Source: Lentisphaeria bacterium (GTDB lineage: Bacteria > Verrucomicrobiota > Lentisphaeria > Oligosphaerales > Oligosphaeraceae). From it: DNA of 23,103 nt. Shown one piece after another: positions 1 through 7,206 of this stretch (position 1 is the first letter of the stretch; every line of letters begins with the position of its first letter). The translations under genes and the position numbers were made by a program. The notes below the pieces were generated by a model. It saw nothing but the letters and a program-made list of their open reading frames with translations, did no database searches and had not been told where the DNA came from. The DNA is taken from assembly GCA_016287975.1 (NCBI GenBank), contig JAEEXV010000135.1:1-23103 (forward strand), written 5' to 3'.

Positions 1-534
1 CATCGGCGCGGCATATCCAGGGGCGGGCCGTGGGGGCTGCTGCGGATACGGCTGCGGCTGGGCGTATCCCTGCGGCGGCTGGGGGCGGTAGGCAGGCTGC
101 GGCTGGGCGTAGGGCTGCTGTCCGTAGGCGGGCTGCGGGGGATAGGGCTGCTGCGGCGTGGTGTATCCCGCGGGGGCGCCCATCGGGGCGTTTTCCCTGC
201 GCGAGAGCAGCTGGATGCTTTCGGCCACGACGGTGAGCTTGGTGCGCTTGACGCCAGGGGCGTTGCGGTCTTCCCACTGGTCCATGCGGAGGCGTCCCTC
301 GATGAAGAGGGGGTCTCCCTTGTGGCAGTAGTCGCGGATGAGTTCTGCGGTGCGCTGGAAGGCGGAGACGTCGACGAAGCAGGTCTCCTCCTGCTGCTCG
401 TTGGTGCGGGAGTTGGTGAAACGGCGGGACAATGCAATGCCGATGTCTGCGACAATCGAGCCGGAGGGCAGTTGTCGGATCTGCGGGTCGCGGGTGAGAT
501 TGCCAATCAGAAGGACTTTATTGACACATGCCAT
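1..534 (-). CDS. ssb: Single-stranded DNA-binding protein (C-terminus cut by window edge)
   Basis: SSB binds single-stranded DNA during replication, repair and recombination. The 178 visible codons begin MACVNKVLLIGNLTRDPQIR, the classic start of the SSB OB-fold. The fold continues through ALSRRFTN, CFVDVSAF, FIEGRLRMDQW and TKLTVVAESIQLL to about residue 110. After it comes a linker (about residues 119-178) made almost wholly of Pro, Gln, Tyr, Ala and Gly. This is typical of the disordered SSB tail, but the acidic tip that recruits partner proteins lies outside the window. It is last in the visible rplY-pth-rpsF-ssb series, 89 bp after rpsF, a pairing common in bacteria. The reading frame stays open to base 1, so the gene is partial only because of the window. 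Family assignment is secure. Confidence 0.96.
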   Translation of the reverse strand, partial: MACVNKVLLIGNLTRDPQIRQLPSGSIVADIGIALSRRFTNSRTNEQQEETCFVDVSAFQRTAELIRDYCHKGDPLFIEGRLRMDQWEDRNAPGVKRTKLTVVAESIQLLSRRENAPMGAPAGYTTPQQPYPPQPAYGQQPYAQPQPAYRPQPPQGYAQPQPYPQQPPRPAPGYAAPM

Positions 535-623
535 GGTGCGGTTTCCTCATGCTCGGGCGGTTGGGAGCGCGCTGCGCGCCGTCTCATGGACGCGTGGGGG
601 CTGGGTGCGCCGGGGCGGGATGG

Positions 624-1061
624 CTATCGGGCGCCGCCGTCACGGGGGGCGGAACCGCCCTTGTCGGAGTTGCGGCTGCTGCGGTAGCGGAAGTTCTCGT
701 TTTCGTATTCGTCCTGGAAGGAGGTGTCGCCGAAGACGCTGGCGTCACGCGGCTTGAAGACGATGTCGTCCTGTCCGTCCTCGTATTTGAAGATGGCGAG
801 ACGGATGACCTTGTCGTTGAGCTGGTACTTTTCCTTGAGCTGCTTGGGGGCCTGGGCGCCGAAGGCGACGATGTAGTCCCAATAGAGGCCGGCCTTGTGC
901 TTGCCCATGGGGCGCGCGAAGGTGCGCTTGTCGAGGAATTTCACGCGGGAGATTTCGCCGCCGAGAGCCTTGATCTGCTCCTGGATGGCGGCGTCGTACT
1001 CTTCGCCGTTGCCCTCGACCTTCTGGGGGTCGAGGATGAAGACCACTTCATACTTGGACAC
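624..1061 (-). CDS. rpsF: 30S ribosomal protein S6
   Basis: S6 is a small-subunit ribosomal protein that pairs with S18 on the 16S rRNA platform. The protein is 145 residues from the chosen start: VSKYEVVFILDP, then KTFARPMGKHKAG-like core residues (RTFARPMGKHKAGLY) and KLKEKYQLNDKVIRLAIFKY, all S6 hallmarks. The start is a GTG at 1061, chosen because an AGGAGA ribosome site lies just upstream and because S6 proteins begin at this point. An upstream ATG at 1118 would add 19 non-homologous residues and overlap pth. The tail after residue 115 is polar and charged (Asn, Arg, Ser, Asp, Gly), longer than in the shortest S6 forms. It starts 17 bp after the pth stop, so the two are likely cotranscribed. 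Confidence 0.95.
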   Translation of the reverse strand: MSKYEVVFILDPQKVEGNGEEYDAAIQEQIKALGGEISRVKFLDKRTFARPMGKHKAGLYWDYIVAFGAQAPKQLKEKYQLNDKVIRLAIFKYEDGQDDIVFKPRDASVFGDTSFQDEYENENFRYRSSRNSDKGGSAPRDGGAR

Positions 1062-1078
1062 GATGGTTTCTCCTGGAT

Positions 1079-1699
1079 CTACTGGTGGTGGCATTGAACT
1101 TGTCCGCCATTTCCGCACTGCGAGGCGAGCGTGCAGGCGGCCTCGAATCGTCCGTCCATCGCGAGTGCGAGGACCTGGAGGGCCTGCTGCAGGGGCAGTT
1201 CGGTGCTGGCGGAAGCCCAGGGAGCGAGCACAAAGTCGACGATGCTCGTTCCGGAACCGGGCTGCGGTCTCCCAATACCGGCCCGCAGCCTTGGGAAGTC
1301 CGAGGACTGCAGGTGCTGGATGATGGAGCCGAGGCCCCGATGGCCGCCGTTGGAGCCGCTTCGCCGCAGGCGGAGGGATCCTGTTGGCAGGTCGAGGTCG
1401 TCGGAGAGTGCGATCATTTCGCGGGGAGAGAGGGCGAAATGGTCGAGGACTTTCGCCACGGCGGCACCGCTTTCGTTCATGAAGGTGAGGGGTTTGAGGA
1501 GGAGGCAGCTGTGCCGTGCGACGGTGAGCCAGAACAATTCTCCATTGTCGGGCTGCCAGAGCGCATGGATGGGCTGCGGCCGCGATTCCCTCAAGGCCAT
1601 GTCGGCTATCATCCAGCCCGCATTGTGGCGGGTGTTGGCGTAGCGTGCGCCAGGGTTTCCCAGCGCGACAAGCAGTTTGATTTCGGGCGTGGCGTCCAT
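1079..1699 (-). CDS. pth: Peptidyl-tRNA hydrolase
   Basis: Pth releases peptides from prematurely dropped peptidyl-tRNA, recycling tRNA in the cytoplasm. The 206-residue protein shows the family signature: LLVALGNPGARYANTRHNAGWMI at residues 9-31, with Asn and the catalytic His in TRHNAG. It also has LLLKPLTFMNESGAAV, ALSDDLDLPTGSLRLRRSGSNGGHRGLGSI and DFPRLRAGIGRP. Length is normal for the family. The C-terminal 25 residues are poorly conserved. It lies between rplY (60 bp upstream) and rpsF (17 bp downstream), a standard order in several phyla. The start ATG at 1699 gives the expected N-terminus (MDATPEIKLLVALG). Confidence 0.96.
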   Translation of the reverse strand: MDATPEIKLLVALGNPGARYANTRHNAGWMIADMALRESRPQPIHALWQPDNGELFWLTVARHSCLLLKPLTFMNESGAAVAKVLDHFALSPREMIALSDDLDLPTGSLRLRRSGSNGGHRGLGSIIQHLQSSDFPRLRAGIGRPQPGSGTSIVDFVLAPWASASTELPLQQALQVLALAMDGRFEAACTLASQCGNGGQVQCHHQ

Positions 1700-1759
1700 C
1701 GATCCATTTCCGCCGGTGCCTTGCAGAACGGGCGAGGCGCGGGCGGAAAAGGTGGGATG

Positions 1760-2407
1760 CTATTTCTTGGCGGGTTCTTTCTTGGCGTCGGCGGCGGGGG
1801 CGGCGGCTGCTGCGTCGGCGGCAGGCGCGGCCTCGGCGGCGGCGGGTTCCTCGACCTTGTTGTGCGGGATGCGGACATGGAAGACGATGAGTTTGGCGTC
1901 GCCTTCGATGGTGGCGTTGTCGAGTTTGAGGTCGCCGATGGTGAGGGCCTGGTTGACTTCGAGTTTGGAGACGTCGACCTTGACGACTTCGGGGAGGTTG
2001 GCGGGCTCGGCGTTGATTTCGAGCTGGTGGATGACCTGTTCGAGCTGTCCGCCCTGCTTGAGGCCTTCGGGTTCGCCGACGGGTTCGACGGGGATGGACA
2101 TGGTGACCTTCTCGCCCGCCTTGACTTCGAGGAAGTCGATGCAGAGGAACTTTCCGTTCAGCGGGTTGCGCTGGATTTCCTTGATGATGGCCTGCTTGGT
2201 GATGCCGTCGTCGGCGTCATTGATGGCGACGAGGCCTGCGTGGTGCTGGATCTTCTCGACTTCGCCACTGGCGACCTGCAGCAGCAGGTTTTCCGCCCCG
2301 CGGGAATAGACGACGGCGGGGATCTGGCCGGCGCCGCGCAGGCGGCGGGCGGCCGCGCTGCCCTTGACTTCGCGCTTGGAGGCGGTGATGCTGATGGTGT
2401 TGCTCAT
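1760..2407 (-). CDS. rplY: 50S ribosomal protein L25 / general stress protein Ctc
   Basis: L25 binds 5S rRNA in the large subunit; the long form is called Ctc or TL5. This 215-residue protein has the N-terminal L25 domain (residues 1 to about 95: KREVKGSAAARRLRGAGQIPAVVYSRG, later IQRNPLNGKFLCIDFLEV). The beta-rich C-terminal domain of the Ctc type follows (VTMSIPVEPVGEPEGLKQGGQLEQ, LPEVVKVDVSKLEVNQALTIGDL). The last 30 residues are an Ala/Pro/Lys/Glu tail. It is first in the minus-strand operon with pth, rpsF and ssb. The ribosome site is weak (GAAG close to the ATG). The promoter must lie in the 2408-2674 gap, where I see an AT-rich TATATT on the minus strand but no convincing -35. Confidence 0.95.
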   Translation of the reverse strand: MSNTISITASKREVKGSAAARRLRGAGQIPAVVYSRGAENLLLQVASGEVEKIQHHAGLVAINDADDGITKQAIIKEIQRNPLNGKFLCIDFLEVKAGEKVTMSIPVEPVGEPEGLKQGGQLEQVIHQLEINAEPANLPEVVKVDVSKLEVNQALTIGDLKLDNATIEGDAKLIVFHVRIPHNKVEEPAAAEAAPAADAAAAAPAADAKKEPAKK

Positions 2408-2481
2408 ACTTCGACTTTTCTTTTGTTAGGTGAAAGGACGGGGAGGATCCCAGTCCGGATGGCACGAATGACGGAAATTGC

Positions 2482-2508
2482 AGTGTGAACTGCTTAATAT
2501 AACACACT
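2482..2508. promoter_or_regulatory. Inverted repeat in the rplY / lipoprotein divergent gap
   Basis: The 267-bp gap 2408-2674 separates rplY (minus) from the lipoprotein gene (plus) and holds no gene. Within it AGTGTG and CACACT form perfect 6-bp arms around a 15-nt AT-rich centre containing TAATATAA. The position between divergent genes and the AT-rich core make an operator or a -10 region plausible. No -35 at a correct distance was found on either strand, so the function is a guess. Confidence 0.3.
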
Positions 2509-2674
2509 TTCGCGGTTTGGCGAGACGCAATGCGTTTTTAGGACGGCGTGCGGACGGGATTCTGGGGGGAAGGCGGTGCGTCTTGCCTGAGAACGGATAT
2601 ATTGTGGAATGCGCGGTTTCCCATGAGAGCGTCGTGGAAATGTCGGGGAGCCATGCGGAGAGGAAGGAGAGAGT

Positions 2675-3811
2675 ATGAAGCGGATCATGTTGTTTTTTGT
2701 CGCCGCCCTGAGTCTGGTGGCGGCGTCGTGCGTGCATCCCGCGCGGGAGACTCCCGCGGCGGCGGAGAAGCGGCTTCAGGTGGGGTATTATGTGGGGGCG
2801 GGCAGCGGCGGTGCCGGGGTTTTCCAGCTGTCACGGCTGCTGGCGTTTTCGCCGCAACTTGAGGTGACGCTGCTGGACGCGCGGGATGTGCGGGCGGGCG
2901 GGCTGGAGGGGAAGGACTTGCTGGTCGTGCCAGGCGGTTCCAGCGCCACGCAGTGCAGGGAACTGGGCGAGGAGGGGGCGGAGGCGGTACGGCGTTTTGT
3001 CGCGGGCGGCGGCGCCTATTTCGGCGTCTGCGCGGGGTTCCATTGCGCATTGAACCGGGAGCAACGGCTGCAGCTGCTGCCCTACACGTGGTACTTTGGG
3101 GGGGCGGGCATGCGCGCGCTGCTGGCCATCGACCTTTCGGAGAAGGCGGCGGAGCGGCTGGATGTGCCGAGCGGGCGGTATATCGTGCGCTACTCCAAGG
3201 GGCCAGTGGCGAGGCGCTGCGAACAGCCTGGCGAGGGCTGGGCCGAGGAACTCGCGGTCTATCGGAATGCGGTCACCTGGCCGAAAATCACGTTCGACGG
3301 GGCGCCCGCGATGCTGTATGGGGAGTACGGCAAGGGCAAGATCATCGCGACCAGCTTCCATCCCGAGTCCCTGGCCTCCACGCATCCGATCGCCCTGGGC
3401 TGCGTCTATGCCGTCACTGGCGTTCGGCCAATGCCAGTCTTCCCCGCGAAGGCGCGGAACCGCACGCGGGTCGCCTATCTGCTGAACGGGGTGGGCGGCA
3501 ATAAGTACTGGGTGGAGCAATGCCTTGCGCTGGAGGCCTGCCGCGACCTGGATCTGACGGTGACCGCCACATTGGACGAGGGGCTGCTCGACCATGTGGA
3601 CGTGCTGGTCTGCCCGTGCCGAAACGGGCAGGTCTACAAGCGGCTCTTCCAGAACCGCTCCTTGGATGCCCAGATGCGGCACTTTGCCAGGCGGGGCGGG
3701 AAGGTCCTCGTCTCCGAGGCAGGCCTGCCTTTCGCCCCCGCGGAATGGGGGGCGCAGTCGCTGCCGGACGGCAGTTGCCCTGCGGAGGCGGTGCGCCGCC
3801 TGGTGTGGTAA
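2675..3811 (+). CDS. Lipoprotein with BPL_N / class I glutamine amidotransferase-like domain
   Basis: Residues 1-19 are a lipoprotein signal peptide ending in AASC, so the mature protein should be lipid-anchored at Cys19. Residues 34-245 look like the class I amidotransferase fold seen in the BPL_N family (N-terminal domain of eukaryotic biotin-protein ligase). They show LLVVPGG at 82-88, the nucleophile elbow GVCAG with Cys119, and SFHPE with His229 and Glu231 as the rest of a triad. Residues 265-350 resemble the first half again (RVAYLLNGVGGNKYWVEQ, then DVLVCPCRNG, then FARRGGKVLVSEAG), but the Cys of the elbow is replaced, suggesting a degenerate second copy. AGGAAGGAGA precedes the ATG. 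The substrate is unknown; an exported amidotransferase-like fold is unlikely to act on cytoplasmic glutamine pathways. Confidence 0.8.
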   Translation: MKRIMLFFVAALSLVAASCVHPARETPAAAEKRLQVGYYVGAGSGGAGVFQLSRLLAFSPQLEVTLLDARDVRAGGLEGKDLLVVPGGSSATQCRELGEEGAEAVRRFVAGGGAYFGVCAGFHCALNREQRLQLLPYTWYFGGAGMRALLAIDLSEKAAERLDVPSGRYIVRYSKGPVARRCEQPGEGWAEELAVYRNAVTWPKITFDGAPAMLYGEYGKGKIIATSFHPESLASTHPIALGCVYAVTGVRPMPVFPAKARNRTRVAYLLNGVGGNKYWVEQCLALEACRDLDLTVTATLDEGLLDHVDVLVCPCRNGQVYKRLFQNRSLDAQMRHFARRGGKVLVSEAGLPFAPAEWGAQSLPDGSCPAEAVRRLVW

Positions 3812-3907
3812 GGAGGTCGAAGGACGCGAAGGGCGGCCAGGACTGCGGGATGCATTCCGGGCGCGGAGCCCCCAGGCCTGGTTTTGCTGGAGCATTGGAG
3901 ACGCGAC

Positions 3908-4768
3908 ATGATCAGATACCATGAAGAGATCACGAGCCTTCAGAACGTGAAGGTGAAGCAGGTGGCGCGCTGGCGGGACCGTCCTGACCGCGACGACAGC
4001 CAGGTGGTGCTGGCGGAGGGCTACCGCGCGCTGGTGCGGGCGCTGGCGGGGGGGTACCGCATCCGCGAGGTGTTCGTTTGTCCCGAGTGCTTCCCAGGAC
4101 AACACCACGAGGAGGAGCTGCTGGAGCGTCTGGCGGCGCAGGGGGCGCGGCTGATCCGAGTGTCGCCTGCGGCGTTTGCGAAGATGGCGTACAGGGACCG
4201 CCCGGAGGGGCTGCTGGGGGTGGGGCCGCAGCTGCATCGGGGGCTGGCGGACCTGCGTCTGGGGGATCCCGCGTTTCTGCTGGTGGCCGAGCAGATCGAG
4301 AAGCCGGGGAACCTGGGCACGATGATGCGGTCGGCGGACGCGGTGAAGGTGGACGGGCTGGTGCTGTGCGATTCGCGGACGGATTTGTACAATCCGAACG
4401 TGGTCCGCGCGAGCACGGGCAACCTTTTCACGCTGCCAGTGGCGGAGGCGACGGCGGCGGAGACGATTGCGTGGCTGAAGGAGCGCGGGGTGTGCATTCT
4501 GGCGACCTCGCCGCATGCGGAGCCGCTGTACACGGGGGTGGATCTGACGCAGCCTGTGGCAGTGGTGGTCGGGGCGGAGCAGTATGGCCTGACGCCCGCG
4601 TGGATGGAGGCGGCGGACCTGAAGGTGCGGCTGCCGATGCTGGGCGAGGCGGATTCGCTGAATGTCTCGACGGCGACCGCGATTCTGCTCTATGAGGTCG
4701 TGCGGCAGCGCATGAAGGCGGGGCTGCTGGCGGATCCTGGGCGGGTGCCGGAGGCGGCGGACTGCTGA
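3908..4768 (+). CDS. TrmH/SpoU-family RNA 2'-O-methyltransferase
   Basis: SpoU-class enzymes transfer a methyl group from SAM to a ribose 2'-OH in tRNA or rRNA, using a trefoil-knot fold. The 286-residue protein has an N-terminal substrate-binding domain (about 1-110) and then the three motifs. Motif 1 is EQIEKPGNLGTMMRSADA at 128-145 with Asn135 and Arg141, motif 2 is VVGAEQYGLT with Glu224, and motif 3 is LPMLGEADSLNVSTATAILLYE at about 242-263. The ATG at 3908 is chosen over the upstream TTG at 3884 because GGAG sits 7 nt before it. The 96 bp before it hold nothing clear. Its stop overlaps the next start (TGATG), implying translational coupling with the PBP2 gene. Which RNA it modifies cannot be told; 23S rRNA (RlmB/TsnR-like) is as likely as tRNA. 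Confidence 0.9.
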   Translation: MIRYHEEITSLQNVKVKQVARWRDRPDRDDSQVVLAEGYRALVRALAGGYRIREVFVCPECFPGQHHEEELLERLAAQGARLIRVSPAAFAKMAYRDRPEGLLGVGPQLHRGLADLRLGDPAFLLVAEQIEKPGNLGTMMRSADAVKVDGLVLCDSRTDLYNPNVVRASTGNLFTLPVAEATAAETIAWLKERGVCILATSPHAEPLYTGVDLTQPVAVVVGAEQYGLTPAWMEAADLKVRLPMLGEADSLNVSTATAILLYEVVRQRMKAGLLADPGRVPEAADC

Positions 4769-6525
4769 TGGAGGAGGCGCGGGAGGCATTGCAAGGCGGC
4801 GGCTACGCGAGGCCGCTGCGTCTGCTCTTGTCGGCGGGGCTGCTGGGGCTGCTGCTGTCGGTCGCCTATCTGCAGTTGCGGCGTGCGCCAGAGACGGCGG
4901 AGGTCACGCGGCGGGAGCAGACGCGGCTGGTCTATGTGCCTGCGTGCCGGGGGTCGCTGCTGGACCGCGCGGGGCGTCGGCTCAACTATTCGGAGCCGTG
5001 CTATTCGATTGTGCTGCGTCCGGAACTGGTGCGGGATCCGCGCGACACGCGGAACCGCAGCGTGGAGAAACTGGAGGCGGTGATCGCGGAGCTGGCGGGG
5101 GCGATGGGACCCGACTACTACCGAAGCCGTCCTGGCCGGGAGGCGCTGGCGCGCCATCTGGAGCAGCGTCCCGCGCTGCCGATCGTGCTGTGGCAGGAGG
5201 TGGATGCGGCGACGCTGGCGCGCTGGAGCGACCTGCGGCGGGAGTTCCCTGCCAGCGAACTGCTGCTGTCGTGGCGGCGGCGCTACGAGTTGCCTGAGGT
5301 GGCTCCGCAGATGCGCGGCTTGACGCGGCGCGGGGCGTCGAAGTTGCCGGAGGCGCCCGAGGGCGAGCGCTACTGGAACGCGAACGCGGTGGAACTGGTC
5401 GGGGCCTCGGGGATGGAGGCGGCGCTGGAGCCGCTGCTGCACGGCGTCGGTGGCAGCGAACTGCTGCAGACGGACGTGCTGGCCTATCGGCATGAACTGC
5501 TGGCGAACGAGCCCGCCCGTCGCGGGGAGGACTGCCGGCTGACGATTTCGGTGCCGCTGCAGCAGGCGGCGTCGGCGGCCTTTCTGCGCAAGGGGCTGGT
5601 GGGGGCCGCGGTGGTGCTGGAGATGGAGACGGGGGAGGTGCTGGCGATGCACTCGTCTCCGTCGTCGCCGCTGGGCGGCAAGGCCGAGGCGGGGAGCCAG
5701 GTGAACCGCGCGCTGGCGGGCTACTATCCGCCTGGTTCCACGATCAAGCCGCTGCTGGCGCTGTATGCGTTGGAGCACGGGATCGCGACGGCTGAGGAAC
5801 CCCGCGTGACTTGCCCTGGGTATTACGCGCTGGGCGGTTCGGCTCGCCTCAACTGCACGCATGTGCACGGGCCGCTGGCGATCCGCGCGGCGGTCGCGCA
5901 GTCCTGCAACACCTATTTCTGCGAGTTGGCGCGGCGTTTCAGCGGGGAGCAGTTCGATGCGTTCGCGCAGGAGTTCGGCTTCGGGGAGCGCACGGGGGGA
6001 GCGCTCCCTGGCCAGGAACAGCAGGGCATCGCGTTCACGCCGTCGTGGTGCCGCGCGCACCGCCGCGGCAATCCCGCGTGGAATCCAGGGGACGCCGCGA
6101 ACGCGGGCATCGGGCAGGGCGCATGGATCGTGACGCCGATGCAGCTGGCGCTCGCCGTGAACTATGCGCTGACGGGGCGGCTGCTGGCGCCGAAGTTCTG
6201 CCGCGAGGACGAGACGACCGTGCGGCGCACGCGCGCCTGGAGCGAGGCGGCGCGGCAACTGGTGGTCGGCGGCATGGCCGACTGCGCCGAATTCGGCACG
6301 GGACGGAATGCCTTCGCGGGCAGGACGGTGAAGTTCCTCGCGAAGACGGGGACGGCGGAGACGGGGCGCACCCGCAGACCGCACGCATGGATTGTGGCGG
6401 CGGCGCCAGCGGAGGCCCCGCGGTATTTGGCGGTGGTGGTCGTCGAGCATGGCGGCGCGGGCGGCGCCGTCGCGGCGCCCATCGCCCGCGAACTGCTCGA
6501 ATCGGCGCTGAAAATGGAGGAATAG
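4768..6525 (+). CDS. mrdA: Penicillin-binding protein 2 (peptidoglycan transpeptidase)
   Basis: This is a class B PBP that crosslinks peptidoglycan during cell elongation, anchored in the inner membrane with its catalytic domain in the periplasm. The 585 residues comprise a short cytoplasmic start, one membrane segment at about 18-36, the dimerisation-domain motif RGSLLDRAGRRL at 61-72, and a transpeptidase domain from about 255. All active-site motifs are present: STIK at 324-327 (Ser324 nucleophile), SCN at 379-381 and KTGT at 526-529. The ATG overlaps the stop of the methyltransferase gene. The usual neighbours mreC, mreD and rodA are not in the window, so the PBP2 rather than PBP3 call rests on sequence feel; FtsI is a less likely alternative. 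Confidence 0.88.
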   Translation: MEEAREALQGGGYARPLRLLLSAGLLGLLLSVAYLQLRRAPETAEVTRREQTRLVYVPACRGSLLDRAGRRLNYSEPCYSIVLRPELVRDPRDTRNRSVEKLEAVIAELAGAMGPDYYRSRPGREALARHLEQRPALPIVLWQEVDAATLARWSDLRREFPASELLLSWRRRYELPEVAPQMRGLTRRGASKLPEAPEGERYWNANAVELVGASGMEAALEPLLHGVGGSELLQTDVLAYRHELLANEPARRGEDCRLTISVPLQQAASAAFLRKGLVGAAVVLEMETGEVLAMHSSPSSPLGGKAEAGSQVNRALAGYYPPGSTIKPLLALYALEHGIATAEEPRVTCPGYYALGGSARLNCTHVHGPLAIRAAVAQSCNTYFCELARRFSGEQFDAFAQEFGFGERTGGALPGQEQQGIAFTPSWCRAHRRGNPAWNPGDAANAGIGQGAWIVTPMQLALAVNYALTGRLLAPKFCREDETTVRRTRAWSEAARQLVVGGMADCAEFGTGRNAFAGRTVKFLAKTGTAETGRTRRPHAWIVAAAPAEAPRYLAVVVVEHGGAGGAVAAPIARELLESALKMEE

Positions 6526-6542
6526 GCGGAGGCGCGGAGCCA

Positions 6543-6589
6543 ACCAGCGGGCAAGCCCGCCGGCACACGCCGAGCAAATGCGGGGGCGG
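6543..6589 (+). repeat. Type A hairpin repeat, copy 1
   Basis: The left arm is CCAGCGGGC (6544-6552), the loop AA and the right arm GCCCGCCGG (6555-6563), which leaves one A-C mismatch in the stem. The tail reads CACACGCCGAGC. Its downstream flank (GTGAGTTGGGG) is shared with copy 5, making these two a subfamily. Confidence 0.85.
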
Positions 6590-6618
6590 GGTGAGTTGGG
6601 GCGGAGAAGCGGGGCTTT

Positions 6619-6711
6619 ACCAGCGGGCAAGCCCGCTGGCACACGCCGGGCGAATGCGGGGGCGGCTTGGGGATGGGCGGTGGCGCGTGTGCTGGCGAGC
6701 TTGCTCGCCAG
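6619..6711 (+). repeat. Composite repeat: type A copy 2 plus inverted type B
   Basis: The A hairpin is perfect (arms 6620-6628 and 6631-6639). It is followed by a G-rich link and a type B hairpin at 6692-6711, CTGGCGAGC-TT-GCTCGCCAG. The same A-link-B block recurs at 6934-7027 almost unchanged, apart from the B loop and one base in the A tail. Confidence 0.85.
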
Positions 6712-6733
6712 CGGAGGCGGGGAAGCGGAGCCA

Positions 6734-6775
6734 ACCAGCGGGCAAGCCCGCTGGCACACGCCGGGCAAATGGCGG
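6734..6775 (+). repeat. Type A hairpin repeat, copy 3
   Basis: A perfect hairpin with arms 6735-6743 and 6746-6754, then CACACGCCGGGCAAAT. It lacks the downstream type B partner and diverges after position 6772, so it looks like a solo or truncated element. The upstream flank GCGGAGCCAA is shared with copy 1. Confidence 0.8.
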
Positions 6776-6849
6776 AGCCTGCGCGATATGGGGCGCGGGG
6801 CGGTGGATGCGCCGAATCCGCGCGGGATGGAATGGGAGGCGGTTGGGTG

Positions 6850-6869
6850 CCGCCGGCGAAAGCCGGCGG
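6850..6869 (+). repeat. Type C hairpin with GAAA loop
   Basis: CCGCCGGC-GAAA-GCCGGCGG is a perfect 8-bp stem closed by a GNRA-type tetraloop. It lies between A copies 3 and 4. It may be a distant member of the same repeat family, since it is flanked on one side by GGTGC and on the other by GGCCAAGCGG. Confidence 0.7.
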
Positions 6870-6933
6870 GCCAAGCGGCGGAAATCCCGCGGGGCGGGGA
6901 ATCCGCCGAATCTGCGCGGGTGATCGGGGCTTT

Positions 6934-7027
6934 ACCAGCGGGCAAGCCCGCTGGCACACGCCGGGCAAATGCGGGGGCGGCTTGGGGATGGGCGGTGGCG
7001 CGTGTGCTGGCGAGCAATGCTCGCCAG
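6934..7027 (+). repeat. Composite repeat: type A copy 4 plus inverted type B
   Basis: Perfect A hairpin (arms 6935-6943 and 6946-6954), the same G-rich link as in 6619-6711, then a B hairpin at 7007-7027 with identical 9-bp arms but an AAT loop in place of TT. Identity outside the loop suggests recent duplication of a whole A-B unit. Confidence 0.85.
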
Positions 7028-7050
7028 CGGAGGCGGGAAAGCGGGGCTTT

Positions 7051-7097
7051 ACCGGCGGGCAAGCCCGCCGGCACACGCCGAGCAAATGCGGGGGTGG
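7051..7097 (+). repeat. Type A hairpin repeat, copy 5
   Basis: Both arms carry the GC form: CCGGCGGGC (7052-7060) and GCCCGCCGG (7063-7071), so pairing is kept while the third pair changes from A-T to G-C. The tail CACACGCCGAGC and the GTGAGTTGGGG flank match copy 1. Confidence 0.85.
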
Positions 7098-7206
7098 AGT
7101 GAGTTGGGGGCGGGGAGGCGGAGCTGAGCGGCGGGTGAATGGCGGGGGCGGGGTATTCTTGCGGCGGGAGTCGGCAGTCGCGCGCGGGCGGGTTACATTA
7201 TCGCGC

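Larger units (their letters stand above)
6526..7206. repeat. Non-coding cluster of hairpin repeats (BIME-like)
   Basis: This 681-bp gap between the PBP2 gene and the ubiB-like gene is filled by five direct copies of a roughly 47-bp element (type A), two copies of a related inverted hairpin (type B) and one further hairpin (type C). Spacers are G-rich. Type A is CCAGCGGGC-AA-GCCCGCTGG followed by CACACGCC. Type B, read on the minus strand, is also a hairpin followed by CACACGC, so A and B are head-to-tail relatives in opposite orientation, as in REP/BIME mosaics. No transposase is in the window. Any promoter for the downstream gene must lie here or in its last 60 bp; I see none I would defend. 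Frames open through the repeats are not credible genes. Confidence 0.85.

Noticed and set aside
2482..2508. CRP-type binding site
   Set aside because: The arms are AGTGTG/CACACT with a 15-nt spacer, not TGTGA-6-TCACA, so only a generic inverted repeat is recorded.
6667..7206. N-terminal extension of the ubiB-like protein through the hairpin repeats
   Set aside because: The extra 180 codons translate the repeats, and the family start matches the ATG at 7207.
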